Assembly: GCA_016788585.1 (NCBI GenBank)
Contig: JAEURP010000011.1
Span: 109,156-173,155, forward strand
DNA: 64,000 nucleotides
DNA from: Chthonomonas sp.
GTDB taxonomy: Bacteria; Armatimonadota; Fimbriimonadia; Fimbriimonadales; Fimbriimonadaceae
Direction: 5' to 3'
Shown: positions 43,257 to 51,068 of the stretch, piece by piece
Layout: every line of letters starts with the position of its first letter
How positions within the stretch are numbered: the first letter of the stretch is position 1
The notes under the pieces: model-generated
What the model was told of the DNA's origin: nothing
The model's input: the letters and a program-made list of their open reading frames with translations, nothing else
Database searches by the model: none
Translations under genes and position numbers: made by a program

Positions 43257-43285
43257 TCGTGCTTCGCGCCGAATGCTCACGGCGC
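43228..43285 (+). promoter_or_regulatory. Candidate promoter and leader hairpin of rplS-lepB
   Basis: A perfect TATAAT lies at 43252-43257 across the trmD stop codon, with a weak TAGACC -35 box at 43228-43233 (18-base spacer). Downstream, GCGCCG (43266-43271) pairs with CGGCGC (43280-43285) across an 8-base loop, 10 bases before the rplS start. The hairpin could be a site for L19 or a processing element; this is inference. Confidence 0.5.
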
Positions 43286-43295
43286 CGGATGCAGT

Positions 43296-43646
43296 ATGAA
43301 TAAGCACGCAATTTTGAAGAGTGTGGCTGAACCACACATGAAGGAAGGCTTGCCTGAGTTTCGACCGGGCGACACCGTTAAGGTTCACCAGAAAGTTCGA
43401 GAAGGCGATAAGTTCCGCATCCAGCTGTTCGAAGGTCTCGTCATCGCTTGCCGCAATGGTGGAGTTTCCGAGAGCATCGTCGTCCGCAAAATGAGCAACG
43501 GCGTTGGTGTCGAGCGCAGTTTTCCAATTCACTCACCCAATATCGACAAGTTCGAGGTAATCCGCCACGGAAAGGTTCGCCGAGCTAAGCTCTACTACCT
43601 GCGTGACCTCGTTGGAAAGGCCGCACGAATTAAAGAACGCCGCTAA
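43296..43646 (+). CDS. rplS: 50S ribosomal protein L19
   Basis: A 116-residue protein. It lies at the 30S-50S interface. [20 protein letters not shown] (residues 23-42), [32 protein letters not shown] and the basic end [20 protein letters not shown] are family hallmarks. Its last base is shared with the first base of lepB (TAATG), so translation is coupled. Confidence 0.98.
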   Translation: MNKHAILKSVAEPHMKEGLPEFRPGDTVKVHQKVREGDKFRIQLFEGLVIACRNGGVSESIVVRKMSNGVGVERSFPIHSPNIDKFEVIRHGKVRRAKLYYLRDLVGKAARIKERR

Positions 43647-44500
43647 TGCTGTTCGACCCCACCCTGTTTCTGGCGCAGTCACCTGGGCCGGTCATGCAAT
43701 ATGTGGACAAACTGGCGCGCACACCGCTCAGCCAGATTCTTATTCTCGTCGCCATCTGTACCGTGATCAGGATGGCTTTGTTTCCGAAGCTGACGCAGAC
43801 CGCAAAGCATTTAAGGTTTGGGGGCGGCTATTCCACGGTCAAGATTCTCAGCGACACTTGTGACGCCATCATTTACGCAGGCGTCATCGTTTTTCTGATT
43901 ATTCGGCCCTTCGCCGTCCAAACGTTCTTCATTCCGTCACCATCGATGGAAACAACCTTGATGACGAGTGATTACATCATCGCAAATAAGTTCATCTACA
44001 GGTTTCAAGAGCCCCAGGCTGGCGACATCACGGTTTTCCGCCCTCCAATGAGAGCCATCCCCCCGGGTAAGCCGCAGGAGGACTACATCAAGCGTTGCGT
44101 TGGAACCCCTGGCCAGATCATCGAAATGCGCGATGGCTATCTCTATCGCGACGGCAAGGAAGTCAATGAGCCGTATGTCAAGAATGGCAAATCGCGAGTG
44201 GACTTTAAGCTAGTCAATGACAATGGTCGATATATTCCGTGCGTGATTTATCCTGGTGGCATGATCAATGTCGACAACATGGCGCCCGAGTATCTCGAAG
44301 ATCCGAACGACCTTGCGCGGCAAGAACACCTCAAGAATTTGCCACCTGTCGCGGTCCCGCCTGGGCAACTCTTGATGGTCGGAGACAATCGAAACGCCTC
44401 GTTTGATGGACGATTTTGGGGCCTCGTCGAGCGACGTAGCCTAATCGGCAAGGCCGAATTCATTTGGCTTCCATTTAGCCGAATGGGCCGGCCCCAGTAA
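43646..44500 (+). CDS. lepB: Signal peptidase I
   Basis: A 284-residue membrane protein. It cuts Sec and Tat signal peptides at the outer face of the inner membrane. There are probably two N-terminal membrane helices (about residues 25-45 and 70-90). FIPSPSMETTLMTSDYII carries the catalytic Ser, and DYIKRCVGTPGQIIEMRDG carries the Lys general base. GDNRNASFDGRFWGLV is the box near the C-terminus. It is coupled to rplS and convergent with a dockerin-like gene 4 bases away. Many predicted secreted proteins in this window are its likely substrates. Confidence 0.96.
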   Translation: MLFDPTLFLAQSPGPVMQYVDKLARTPLSQILILVAICTVIRMALFPKLTQTAKHLRFGGGYSTVKILSDTCDAIIYAGVIVFLIIRPFAVQTFFIPSPSMETTLMTSDYIIANKFIYRFQEPQAGDITVFRPPMRAIPPGKPQEDYIKRCVGTPGQIIEMRDGYLYRDGKEVNEPYVKNGKSRVDFKLVNDNGRYIPCVIYPGGMINVDNMAPEYLEDPNDLARQEHLKNLPPVAVPPGQLLMVGDNRNASFDGRFWGLVERRSLIGKAEFIWLPFSRMGRPQ

Positions 44501-44504
44501 CCAC

Positions 44505-45635
44505 CTACGATCCGGTGTTGCCTACAGAGCCAAAGTTGGCGATGACAACGTCGATGTCTCCAGCATCTACCTCGCCGCTATGATCGACATCTGGATAAAT
44601 CGAAAGTCCAGCGCCGGTACCTCCGAAGTGTAGGATCACGGCATCGATATCCGCTGCATCCACCTCTTCCGAGAGGTTCACATCACCATTCACGAGAGCG
44701 AAGTTGACGACGACTGGATTCTCCCAAAGCGTGATTGGGACCGTTTGAGATAGATGCGAACCTGACCGAATTCGCAACTTTCTGTTTGCTGGCGAGCTGA
44801 TCGGGATGGGGTCAAATCCAAACACGGCTAGGTCGAACGTAACTCCTGCCGTAAATGGGCCGGTCCACGTCCATTCGGGAGGTCCGCCAGCGGCTGGTAA
44901 CACTTCGAGGGTAGCAAGAAAGGCTCCACTTGAAACGACATCCCCCAGAGCTACCGTTCCAGTCACTCGGAATGGCATCGGCGGATGGCTAATATGCTGG
45001 ATGGTCCTAAAGTGAACCTTGAGGTCGGTCACCGGGAGTCCACCGAGGGTGCCTGTAGCGGTTCCCGTATCCATGTCGATGTAATTGAGGGTATCTCCGC
45101 CGCTGTGAGTGCCGCGAACATTGGCCACCCGACCAATTAATGGAATCATCGCTGGCGTCGTGTTTGCGAACACTGACCGGAGCGAGCCGACAGTTGCGAT
45201 GTTGTTGACGTTGAGGTTGTAGCTGACCGGGGTGCCATTATTATCAAATGAACCAACAATGTTGAAGCCCCCGGGTTGAGAAAACGTCTGGTTAGCTGTC
45301 CAAGTCACCTGCTGCCCAGACACCGCCGCCGACCAAACAATTGGCTGACTCAGCGAAAAGAGAGTCGTGATGGAGCTAATTGGAATACTGAACCCAGCAG
45401 TTCCCGCGGTCTTATTCACGACCACCTCTTGCAGGTTCCCCGTGAACGTATAGGGCACCCAGACACCGAAAATACGAGCCTCCAAAGTAATGTTCATATC
45501 GGCTTGCGTGTATGGAGCGGGCAACCCTGTGCCGGCACCCCAAGCAAACCATGGAGAATTAATAAATTGGTTCACTTGACCGTGAGCCATAGACGAAGCA
45601 GCCAACAAAGATAAAGAAAGAAATCTCACCTCCAT
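44505..45635 (-). CDS. Secreted protein with C-terminal dockerin-like calcium repeats
   Basis: A 376-residue protein starting MEVRFLSLSLLAASSMAHGQ, a signal peptide. The middle is beta-rich and Thr/Val/Gly-rich with no known domain. The end holds two dockerin type I-like repeats: GDVNLSEEVDAADIDAVILH and DVDHSGEVDAGDIDVVIANF, each with the Asp/Asn pattern of a calcium-binding loop. The ATG at 45635 is preferred because it starts the signal peptide; an earlier in-frame Met at 45749 adds 38 nonhydrophobic residues. A second dockerin-like protein is at 51949. No cohesin was found here. Confidence 0.75.
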   Translation of the reverse strand: MEVRFLSLSLLAASSMAHGQVNQFINSPWFAWGAGTGLPAPYTQADMNITLEARIFGVWVPYTFTGNLQEVVVNKTAGTAGFSIPISSITTLFSLSQPIVWSAAVSGQQVTWTANQTFSQPGGFNIVGSFDNNGTPVSYNLNVNNIATVGSLRSVFANTTPAMIPLIGRVANVRGTHSGGDTLNYIDMDTGTATGTLGGLPVTDLKVHFRTIQHISHPPMPFRVTGTVALGDVVSSGAFLATLEVLPAAGGPPEWTWTGPFTAGVTFDLAVFGFDPIPISSPANRKLRIRSGSHLSQTVPITLWENPVVVNFALVNGDVNLSEEVDAADIDAVILHFGGTGAGLSIYPDVDHSGEVDAGDIDVVIANFGSVGNTGS

Positions 45636-45873
45636 ATGATAAGCGAAAATGCCTGGAATCGGGTAACTTTTATGAACAGCTTCGGCTTTGGTTGTCGTGA
45701 TCAAAGTGCGAAGGGGAAAGTCTGGTGAGATTCCAGTACTGTGCCGCAACGGTAATACGCTTCTAGCGATCAGTCCGAATGCCCTCCGAAGCTAATTTGT
45801 CGCAGGAGCTCACGAGCATGAGCGGAAGCCAAGTGCCTTCCCTATTTGTTCGGTCTCCATTTTGGTTTTGGAG

Positions 45874-46533
45874 ATGAGAAGGCAAGCATTTACGCTTATT
45901 GAACTCTTGGTGGTCATTGCCATCATCGCGGTCTTGGCCGCGTGCATCATGCCTGTGTTTGCACAAGCTAGGAGCTCAACTCATCGCACGGCATGCTTGT
46001 CGAACCTCAAGCAGCTTGGACTTGCATGGGCGATGTATGCTGGCGACAACGACGAACAGGCCGTACCTTCCTACTATCCGTCGCACGTGGGTGAAGTGGC
46101 ATGGGATTTTACAAGCGGCTCTCAGCCCGGCCTGTTGAACCCATACACGAAAGAGAAGAAGCTCAATCAATGCCCGACGTTTAAAGGCAAGTCTTGGGGA
46201 AAGCTACACACGGGCTATGCCTACAACGCGACTTATATTGGCGGGGATTACTGGGAAAGCAAGACCCCCTCGAGCCTCAGTCAAATACAAGATGTCAGTG
46301 GCACTGCGCTCTTCGCCGACGCCGGATATGGCCAGCCGGTGATGGCGCACAACTACTTGCGGGCACCGTCCGACTCACTCTACATTGCTGGCACCGTCCA
46401 CTTCCGGCACTTGGGTTCCGCCAACGTTGCGTGGGCCGACCTGCATGCCAAAGCCACCAACAAGGGGTACCAATCGTTGACCCCAGCAACCGGTGCGCTC
46501 AGCCAAGGAGATGAAGCCTATGACTTGGAATAA
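45874..46533 (+). CDS. Type IV pilin-like protein (H-X9-D variant)
   Basis: A 219-residue protein. [18 protein letters not shown] is a class III prepilin leader with cleavage before Phe and Glu5; the helix continues to [10 protein letters not shown]. The C-terminus has [16 protein letters not shown], an H-X9-DG motif in which Gly is replaced by Leu. An upstream TTG at 45862 could also start translation, but the ATG places the basic leader correctly. Its stop lies inside the next gene (14-base overlap). Substrate of a prepilin peptidase; role unknown. The 238 bases upstream contain nothing recognisable. Confidence 0.82.
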   Translation: MRRQAFTLIELLVVIAIIAVLAACIMPVFAQARSSTHRTACLSNLKQLGLAWAMYAGDNDEQAVPSYYPSHVGEVAWDFTSGSQPGLLNPYTKEKKLNQCPTFKGKSWGKLHTGYAYNATYIGGDYWESKTPSSLSQIQDVSGTALFADAGYGQPVMAHNYLRAPSDSLYIAGTVHFRHLGSANVAWADLHAKATNKGYQSLTPATGALSQGDEAYDLE

Positions 46534-47278
46534 GTTCATCTTTGCGCTCACGTTATTGCCTGTGGGAGTACAAGCCTCGCCATTTGCCACGGCAGTAACG
46601 AGCTACAGCAATCTTGGGGTCGGAATCTATGGCGACCCGACCTCCGTCCTCGGTCCTCCCACCCGTTGGGTTCGCGATACGATTAATGGTGGTCTAAACC
46701 AACGCGTCGCGCCAGGAATCGGCTACGCAACGTGGAACGTGTCGCCGGAGGGGAATCCGCTCATCACGACAATTCGCCCCGGCGGGCATATCACGGTCGA
46801 GTTCTCTCCGCCGCTGCTAAACCAAGTCGGGCCGGACTTCATCGTCTTTGGAAACGCCCTCATCGGGACTAGCGAAGAAGTCTCTGCGGAGACGAATCCC
46901 GATACCGTGTTCGTCCTCGGCGGTCCAGATTTCATCGAGCCGATGCCGGTTAGCGCGAGCAATGATGGCTTTACCTGGCGAACCTTCGTGCTTTCGCCAG
47001 CCCAAGGCGCCGACGGTTACTGGCCGACCCAAGCATTCGATGCTCAAGGGCAGGCCACTGACTTCAATCTCCCCGTTCCCGAGAGCCTTACCCGAAACGA
47101 ACTTTCAGGACTTACTCTTCGCCAGGCCGTTGCCAAGTTCAGGCGATCGGGCGGGGGCACCGCTTTCGACCTCACCCAAGTGGGCCTAAAAATGGCTCGC
47201 TATATTCGTATCTCTGGCACTGGCGGCGAACTCGACGCCATTGCCCGCGTCATAAACCCCTCCATTCTTCTCAGATGA
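46520..47278 (+). CDS. Secreted beta-rich protein, function unknown
   Basis: A 252-residue protein starting [20 protein letters not shown], a signal peptide. The ATG at 46520 lies 9 bases after AAGGAG and within the end of the prepilin gene. The body is beta-rich ([54 protein letters not shown], and the end [19 protein letters not shown]), resembling cell-surface proteins that carry a PEP-CTERM anchor in other species, but no anchor is present here. ATGA overlap with the next gene (47275-47278). Confidence 0.72.
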   Translation: MTWNKFIFALTLLPVGVQASPFATAVTSYSNLGVGIYGDPTSVLGPPTRWVRDTINGGLNQRVAPGIGYATWNVSPEGNPLITTIRPGGHITVEFSPPLLNQVGPDFIVFGNALIGTSEEVSAETNPDTVFVLGGPDFIEPMPVSASNDGFTWRTFVLSPAQGADGYWPTQAFDAQGQATDFNLPVPESLTRNELSGLTLRQAVAKFRRSGGGTAFDLTQVGLKMARYIRISGTGGELDAIARVINPSILLR

Positions 47279-47844
47279 AAAAGCTGCTACTCCTCACTAT
47301 CACCCTTCCCTTTTCCGCTCAAGCAATCAACTTCGAGGACATCCGATTTTGGGCTGGGTCCGGCACAAATCGCGCCGCTGTAGTGATTGATTTTAACGAC
47401 GGACAAACGCCCCGATCCTACGTTTGGGGCTATCGGTGGAATGGTTCCGCTCGCGGCGAGGATGCGCTTCGCACAATCGTCCAGGCCGACCCTCTACTCG
47501 ACGCAGTCATCGACCAATTCTCGTTTGGGGCGTCGCTGAACACCGCATCATATCTGCCTCAGTCGGGTGGCGGCTATCGGCACTCACGGGCCCAAGACTT
47601 TGGCCCGGCTGGCCTCTATTGGAGCTACTGGACAGCCACGCAAGTTAACCCAAATTGGGCTTTCAGCAACTCCGGCATGAGCGACCGCGTGCTTAACGAT
47701 GGAGATATCGACGGTTGGGCGATGAGCGATCCCAACTTTTCGGGAGTCCCACCTACCTCACCGGTCCCAGCCGTACCAGAACCGGCTGTGGTTATCGCTC
47801 TGGGATCCGGGCTCGCAGCCGTCCTCCGGCGACGACCGTGCTAA
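47275..47844 (+). CDS. PEP-CTERM-like secreted protein
   Basis: A 189-residue protein. A signal peptide ([16 protein letters not shown]) precedes a Gly/Trp/Tyr-rich domain (FWAGSGTNRAAVVIDFNDGQ, SYVWGYRWNGSARGEDALR). The C-terminus reads VPEPAVVIALGSGLAAVLRRR: a PEP-type motif, a hydrophobic helix and Arg cluster, the layout of PEP-CTERM sorting signals. An exosortase would be needed to process it; none is in the window. Third in the translationally coupled cluster 45874-47844. Confidence 0.78.
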   Translation: MKKLLLLTITLPFSAQAINFEDIRFWAGSGTNRAAVVIDFNDGQTPRSYVWGYRWNGSARGEDALRTIVQADPLLDAVIDQFSFGASLNTASYLPQSGGGYRHSRAQDFGPAGLYWSYWTATQVNPNWAFSNSGMSDRVLNDGDIDGWAMSDPNFSGVPPTSPVPAVPEPAVVIALGSGLAAVLRRRPC

Positions 47845-47856
47845 GAATGGGCCAGC

Positions 47857-48105
47857 ATGACAAATCCTGCCGCCCTTTGCCCATCGTGTGGTCAAGCAAA
47901 TTTCTGCGCCTTAGAAGGTGGTCCTTGTTGGTGTGGCGCGACGATGTCATCCGCTACATCCGAGGCTTGCTTGTGCGCATCTTGCCTCGCTGGAAATGCG
48001 ATTCAGGTTTTCGATGCCGATGGAGCACGGAGTCGCGAGTTTCTCTCTCGGCGCGGCTCGTGCTGCGAAAGCGGATGCAGAAACTGCCCCTATGAGCCAG
48101 TTTGA
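47857..48105 (+). CDS. Cysteine-rich CWC / DUF5522-like small protein
   Basis: An 82-residue cytosolic protein with 13 Cys. The N-terminal CPSCGQANFCALEGGPCWCG matches the cysteine-rich CWC family, with CLCASCL completing it. The C-terminal RRGSCCESGCRNCPYEPV matches the short DUF5522/oxidoreductase-like Cys motif. Both are known as separate small families; here they seem fused. It lies 12 bases after the PEP-CTERM gene and overlaps the convergent kinase gene by 16 bases. Metal binding is likely from the Cys pattern; the role is unknown. Confidence 0.75.
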   Translation: MTNPAALCPSCGQANFCALEGGPCWCGATMSSATSEACLCASCLAGNAIQVFDADGARSREFLSRRGSCCESGCRNCPYEPV

Positions 48106-49166
48106 TGAGGTCCTTGCGCTGCCGGAATCACCCGTGGAAGCCTCACTACAAATGTGCTCCCTCGATGGAGTGCACTCTCCACCCCTACCGACCCGCCGTG
48201 AGCTTCAACGAGGTGCTTCACGATACTAAGCCCCAGACCAGTGCCACCGGAGGACCGACTCCTTGACTTGTCAACACGGTAGAACCTCTCAAAGATGCGA
48301 GGCAAATCCTCTGAAGGAATCCCAATTCCCGAGTCCTGTATAGTCACTATCGCCTCGTTTGACTCGCTCTCAGAAATGGTTACCCGAATCGCTCCCTCTA
48401 CTGTGTAATTGATGGCATTATCGATCAGGTTCAGAAACACCTGACGCAACTGGGGCGCGTTTGCCGACACCATGAGCGGCCCGGGTGCCATCATTTCAAG
48501 CTCCAGGCCACGAACCAGCGCCTTGGGCATGAGTTGAACAACAACTTCTTCGACAACCTCAGATAGATTGCACGGATCGAGTCTTGCCTGCTCACTTTCG
48601 GCTCTCCCGAGAACTAAGAGATCATCCACAAGAGCAGTAAGTCGATCAACTTCACTGACAATCTGTTTGAGGTACTTAGCTCGGAGTTCGACGTCCTCGG
48701 TTTCGACATCGGCTAGCACCTCAGCCATCGCCCTAATTGTTGTGAGTGGAGTTTTGAGTTCGTGCGAAACGTTGGCAACGAAGTCCTGCCGAACACGTTC
48801 GAGACGCCTAACCTCGGTGACGTCGCGAAGGCTCAAGAAGACCTGGCGAGGCTGGTCTGGGTTGGGCCAAGCACGAGCAATCACGATCAAATCGTTCGTC
48901 GTCCGAAGACCAAGCTCTTCAGTGTGGGGCTCGCCGGTCTCGGCTGTGTCTCGAACAATACGCTCAACGCGATGGCTAAGCGTCACTGCCAGGATCGTTC
49001 GACCTTCCAAGGACTCAAACCCAAAGAGCTCCTTCGCCCGTTCATTGGCGAAGAGGACATTCCCGACACGGTCGATCAGTAAGAGAGCGGTCTCAAGACC
49101 ACCGCTGATACCCTTTAGACTTCCCAATGGACCAGTTGATTGCCGCCGGAAGAGCCTCATTGACAA
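48090..49166 (-). CDS. Soluble PAS-domain sensor histidine kinase
   Basis: A 358-residue protein without a membrane segment. A PAS domain (about residues 20-125, ALLLIDRVGNVLFANERAKE) precedes HisKA with the H box FVANVSHELKTPLTTIRAMA (His about residue 138) and HATPase_c (N box NLIDNAINYTVEGA, G1 DSGIGIP, F box IFERFYRVDKSRSR, G2 GGTGLGLSIV). The H box resembles PhoR, while the soluble PAS-HisKA-HATPase layout and size resemble NtrB. It is divergent from glnB (23 bases between starts); no response regulator gene is adjacent. The signal is unknown. Confidence 0.92.
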   Translation of the reverse strand: MSMRLFRRQSTGPLGSLKGISGGLETALLLIDRVGNVLFANERAKELFGFESLEGRTILAVTLSHRVERIVRDTAETGEPHTEELGLRTTNDLIVIARAWPNPDQPRQVFLSLRDVTEVRRLERVRQDFVANVSHELKTPLTTIRAMAEVLADVETEDVELRAKYLKQIVSEVDRLTALVDDLLVLGRAESEQARLDPCNLSEVVEEVVVQLMPKALVRGLELEMMAPGPLMVSANAPQLRQVFLNLIDNAINYTVEGAIRVTISESESNEAIVTIQDSGIGIPSEDLPRIFERFYRVDKSRSRSSGGTGLGLSIVKHLVEAHGGSVGVESALHRGSTFVVRLPRVIPAAQGPHQTGS

Positions 49167-49189
49167 GATTATGGAGCTAAACTCTGACC

Positions 49190-49531
49190 ATGAAGCGCAT
49201 CGAGGCGATGATTCGAATTAACAAGCTCGAAGATGTAAAAATCGCACTCGAGGACATTGGCATTTTTGGCCTGACGTGTGACCAAGTTCGGGGATATGGT
49301 CGTCAGCAGGGTCAGACCGACCTCTACCGTGGAAGCACTTACGCCTTGAACCTCATTCCAAAGATGCGTCTGGTCGTCGTTGTACGCGATGAAGATCTCG
49401 AACCTGCCCTCGGCGCCATCATAGAGGCGACTCGAAGCGGAGAGATTGGAGATGGAAAGATCTTCGTTTCCGATGTTTTGGACGCAATCCGAGTTCGCAC
49501 TGGAGAACGCGGCGAGGCGGCCTTGCAATGA
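49190..49531 (+). CDS. glnB: Nitrogen regulatory protein PII
   Basis: A 113-residue protein. It senses 2-oxoglutarate and ATP/ADP and controls nitrogen assimilation. MKRIEAMIRINKLEDVKIAL, GYGRQQGQTDLYRGSTY and GKIFVSDVLDAIRVRTGERG are signature regions. The T loop keeps Tyr51 (RGSTY), the uridylylation site for GlnD (20863). Its last four bases (ATGA) overlap the start of a Y1-transposase-like gene. It is not linked to an ammonium channel gene (amtB). Promoter space is only the 23 bases before the divergent kinase plus part of that gene. Confidence 0.96.
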   Translation: MKRIEAMIRINKLEDVKIALEDIGIFGLTCDQVRGYGRQQGQTDLYRGSTYALNLIPKMRLVVVVRDEDLEPALGAIIEATRSGEIGDGKIFVSDVLDAIRVRTGERGEAALQ

Positions 49532-49995
49532 GCCGCTGGCAGAACTTCAAGATTTGGCGAGGCCGTCTTCCCCACTGGCGCGCCGACGAGGTGACCTATT
49601 ACGTGACCTTTCGGCATCGACGCGAACTCAACGAGGTGGAAGTCAATCATCTTCTTCGCGCCCTCCTGAAGCCAACCCGTTGGGATGTCTCAACCCTATG
49701 CGTGTTGCCTTGCGCCACGGAACTGCTCTGCACGATAAAGCACTCGCCCAATGGTGAGGCCTATGAACTCAGCGACATTGTCGAAAAAGCCAAGCAGAAG
49801 GCCGGTAAAGAGATCATTAAGAAGTCGGGCGAGAAGTGGCCGCCTTTTTACACCGAGAGCTTTGACCGCATCATTCGGGATGAAGCGGAAATGGAGGAAA
49901 AATGGCAGGCCATCCTCGCCTCAGCCGTCGATCTGGAGCTTGCCAAGGAACCAGAAGACTACGCTGGACTGTACGTATCTGGCGCTCCTGCCTAG
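49528..49995 (+). CDS. Y1-transposase (RAYT)-like protein lacking the HUH and Tyr residues
   Basis: A 155-residue protein. RGRLPHWRADEVTYYVTFRH (residues 11-30) and ESFDRIIRDEAEMEEKW (110-126) match the ends of the REP-associated tyrosine transposase/IS200-like fold. Where those proteins have MPNHVH (metal-binding HUH), this one has LPCATELL (about 60-67). The catalytic Tyr region also reads YTESFDRII rather than the usual tyrosine-containing pattern before DriIRde. Transposition by the known mechanism is therefore unlikely. It is translationally coupled to glnB by ATGA. A domesticated nucleic-acid-binding role is possible; not proven. Confidence 0.7.
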   Translation: MSRWQNFKIWRGRLPHWRADEVTYYVTFRHRRELNEVEVNHLLRALLKPTRWDVSTLCVLPCATELLCTIKHSPNGEAYELSDIVEKAKQKAGKEIIKKSGEKWPPFYTESFDRIIRDEAEMEEKWQAILASAVDLELAKEPEDYAGLYVSGAPA

Positions 49996-50003
49996 CTTTC
50001 AGG

Positions 50004-50064
50004 TACAATCGAAGCCATCTCACACGATCACGGCTCGCGCCGGGTGACTGAGTTTGCTCAGTCA
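50004..50064 (+). promoter_or_regulatory. rpsB leader: -10-like box and stem-loop
   Basis: TACAAT at 50004-50009 resembles a -10 box, though no -35 box is visible. TGACTGAG (50045-50052) pairs perfectly with CTCAGTCA (50057-50064) around a TTTG loop. The leader then runs 47 bases to the rpsB start. S2 leaders are autoregulatory in several bacteria; here this role is inferred. Confidence 0.4.
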
Positions 50065-50111
50065 AAGCGCGGTAAACCAAACCGGGATCGGAGGCAAAAC
50101 CCGAAAACAAA

Positions 50112-51059
50112 ATGGCACAACTATCTATGAAGGAACTCCTGGAAGCAGGAGTCCACTTTGGTCACCCCACTCGCAAGTGGAATCCCAAGATGCGTCGCTA
50201 CATCTATGGCGCGCGCAACGGGATCTATATTCTCGACCTGCACCAGACGATCAAGCTATTCGAAGACGCGCTTGAGTTCGTGAAGCAAAAGGTCGAAGAC
50301 GGCGGTTCCGTTCTCTTCGTTGGTACGAAGAAGCAAGCCCAAGCAGCCGTTAAGGAAGCCGCTCAGCGATGCGGACAGTATTGGGTCAGTGAGCGATGGC
50401 TCGGTGGCATGCTCACCAACTGGAAGACCATGACCACGCGAATTAATCGTCTGAAGGACCTCGATCGAATGGTCGACGATGGCTACATGGAGCGACTTCC
50501 GAAAAAGGAGCAACTCAAGCGAATGGAAGAGCGAGAAAAGCTCAATCGCTACCTTGAAGGCATCCGAAATCTCCAGGGTCTGCCCAGCGTGATGTTCGTT
50601 GTGGACGTCAGTAAGGAAGATATCGCCGTTGCCGAAGCTAAGAAGCTCGGTATCCCGGTTGTCGCCATTGTAGATACGAATTGCGACCCAGACGTCGCGG
50701 ACGTTGTAATCCCAGGCAATGATGACGCAATCCGAGCAATCCGCCTCGTTTGCGGCAAGTTCAGCGAAGTCATCCTTGAGGCTCGTCCGATCAGCGATGC
50801 AATTATCGGTGAAGGCACATTCAGCGACGATGACCTCGACGAAGGCGCCGCCATCCCTGTCGACGAAGAGCTCATGAGAGCGTTCGGCGCCGAGGACGAA
50901 ATGAAGGAAGAGAGGCCGAAGGCGAAGGCTACGGCCAAGGGCGAGGCAGCCCCAGTTACTGAGGAAGCCGCCGCTCCTGCGGTCGTCGATGAAGCACCAG
51001 CCGCTGAGGAAGCACCTGCTGCCGAAGCCGAAACGACCGAATCCACCCCGACCGAATAA
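50112..51059 (+). CDS. rpsB: 30S ribosomal protein S2 with extended acidic tail
   Basis: A 315-residue protein. The S2 core has MKELLEAGVHFGHPTRKWNP (residues 6-25), LFVGTKKQAQAAVKEAAQRC, YWVSERWLGGMLTNWKTM and IPVVAIVDTNCDPDVADVVI. Residues about 270-315 form an Ala/Glu/Pro-rich tail (EEAAAPAVVDEAPAAEEAPA), longer than the usual 230-260 residue form. It lies 9 bases before tsf in the standard rpsB-tsf pair. Confidence 0.98.
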   Translation: MAQLSMKELLEAGVHFGHPTRKWNPKMRRYIYGARNGIYILDLHQTIKLFEDALEFVKQKVEDGGSVLFVGTKKQAQAAVKEAAQRCGQYWVSERWLGGMLTNWKTMTTRINRLKDLDRMVDDGYMERLPKKEQLKRMEEREKLNRYLEGIRNLQGLPSVMFVVDVSKEDIAVAEAKKLGIPVVAIVDTNCDPDVADVVIPGNDDAIRAIRLVCGKFSEVILEARPISDAIIGEGTFSDDDLDEGAAIPVDEELMRAFGAEDEMKEERPKAKATAKGEAAPVTEEAAAPAVVDEAPAAEEAPAAEAETTESTPTE

Positions 51060-51068
51060 AGAAAACCT

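Noticed and set aside
49528..49995. Active insertion sequence or RAYT/REP system
   Set aside because: HUH and Tyr signatures are missing and no REP palindromes or terminal repeats flank the gene.
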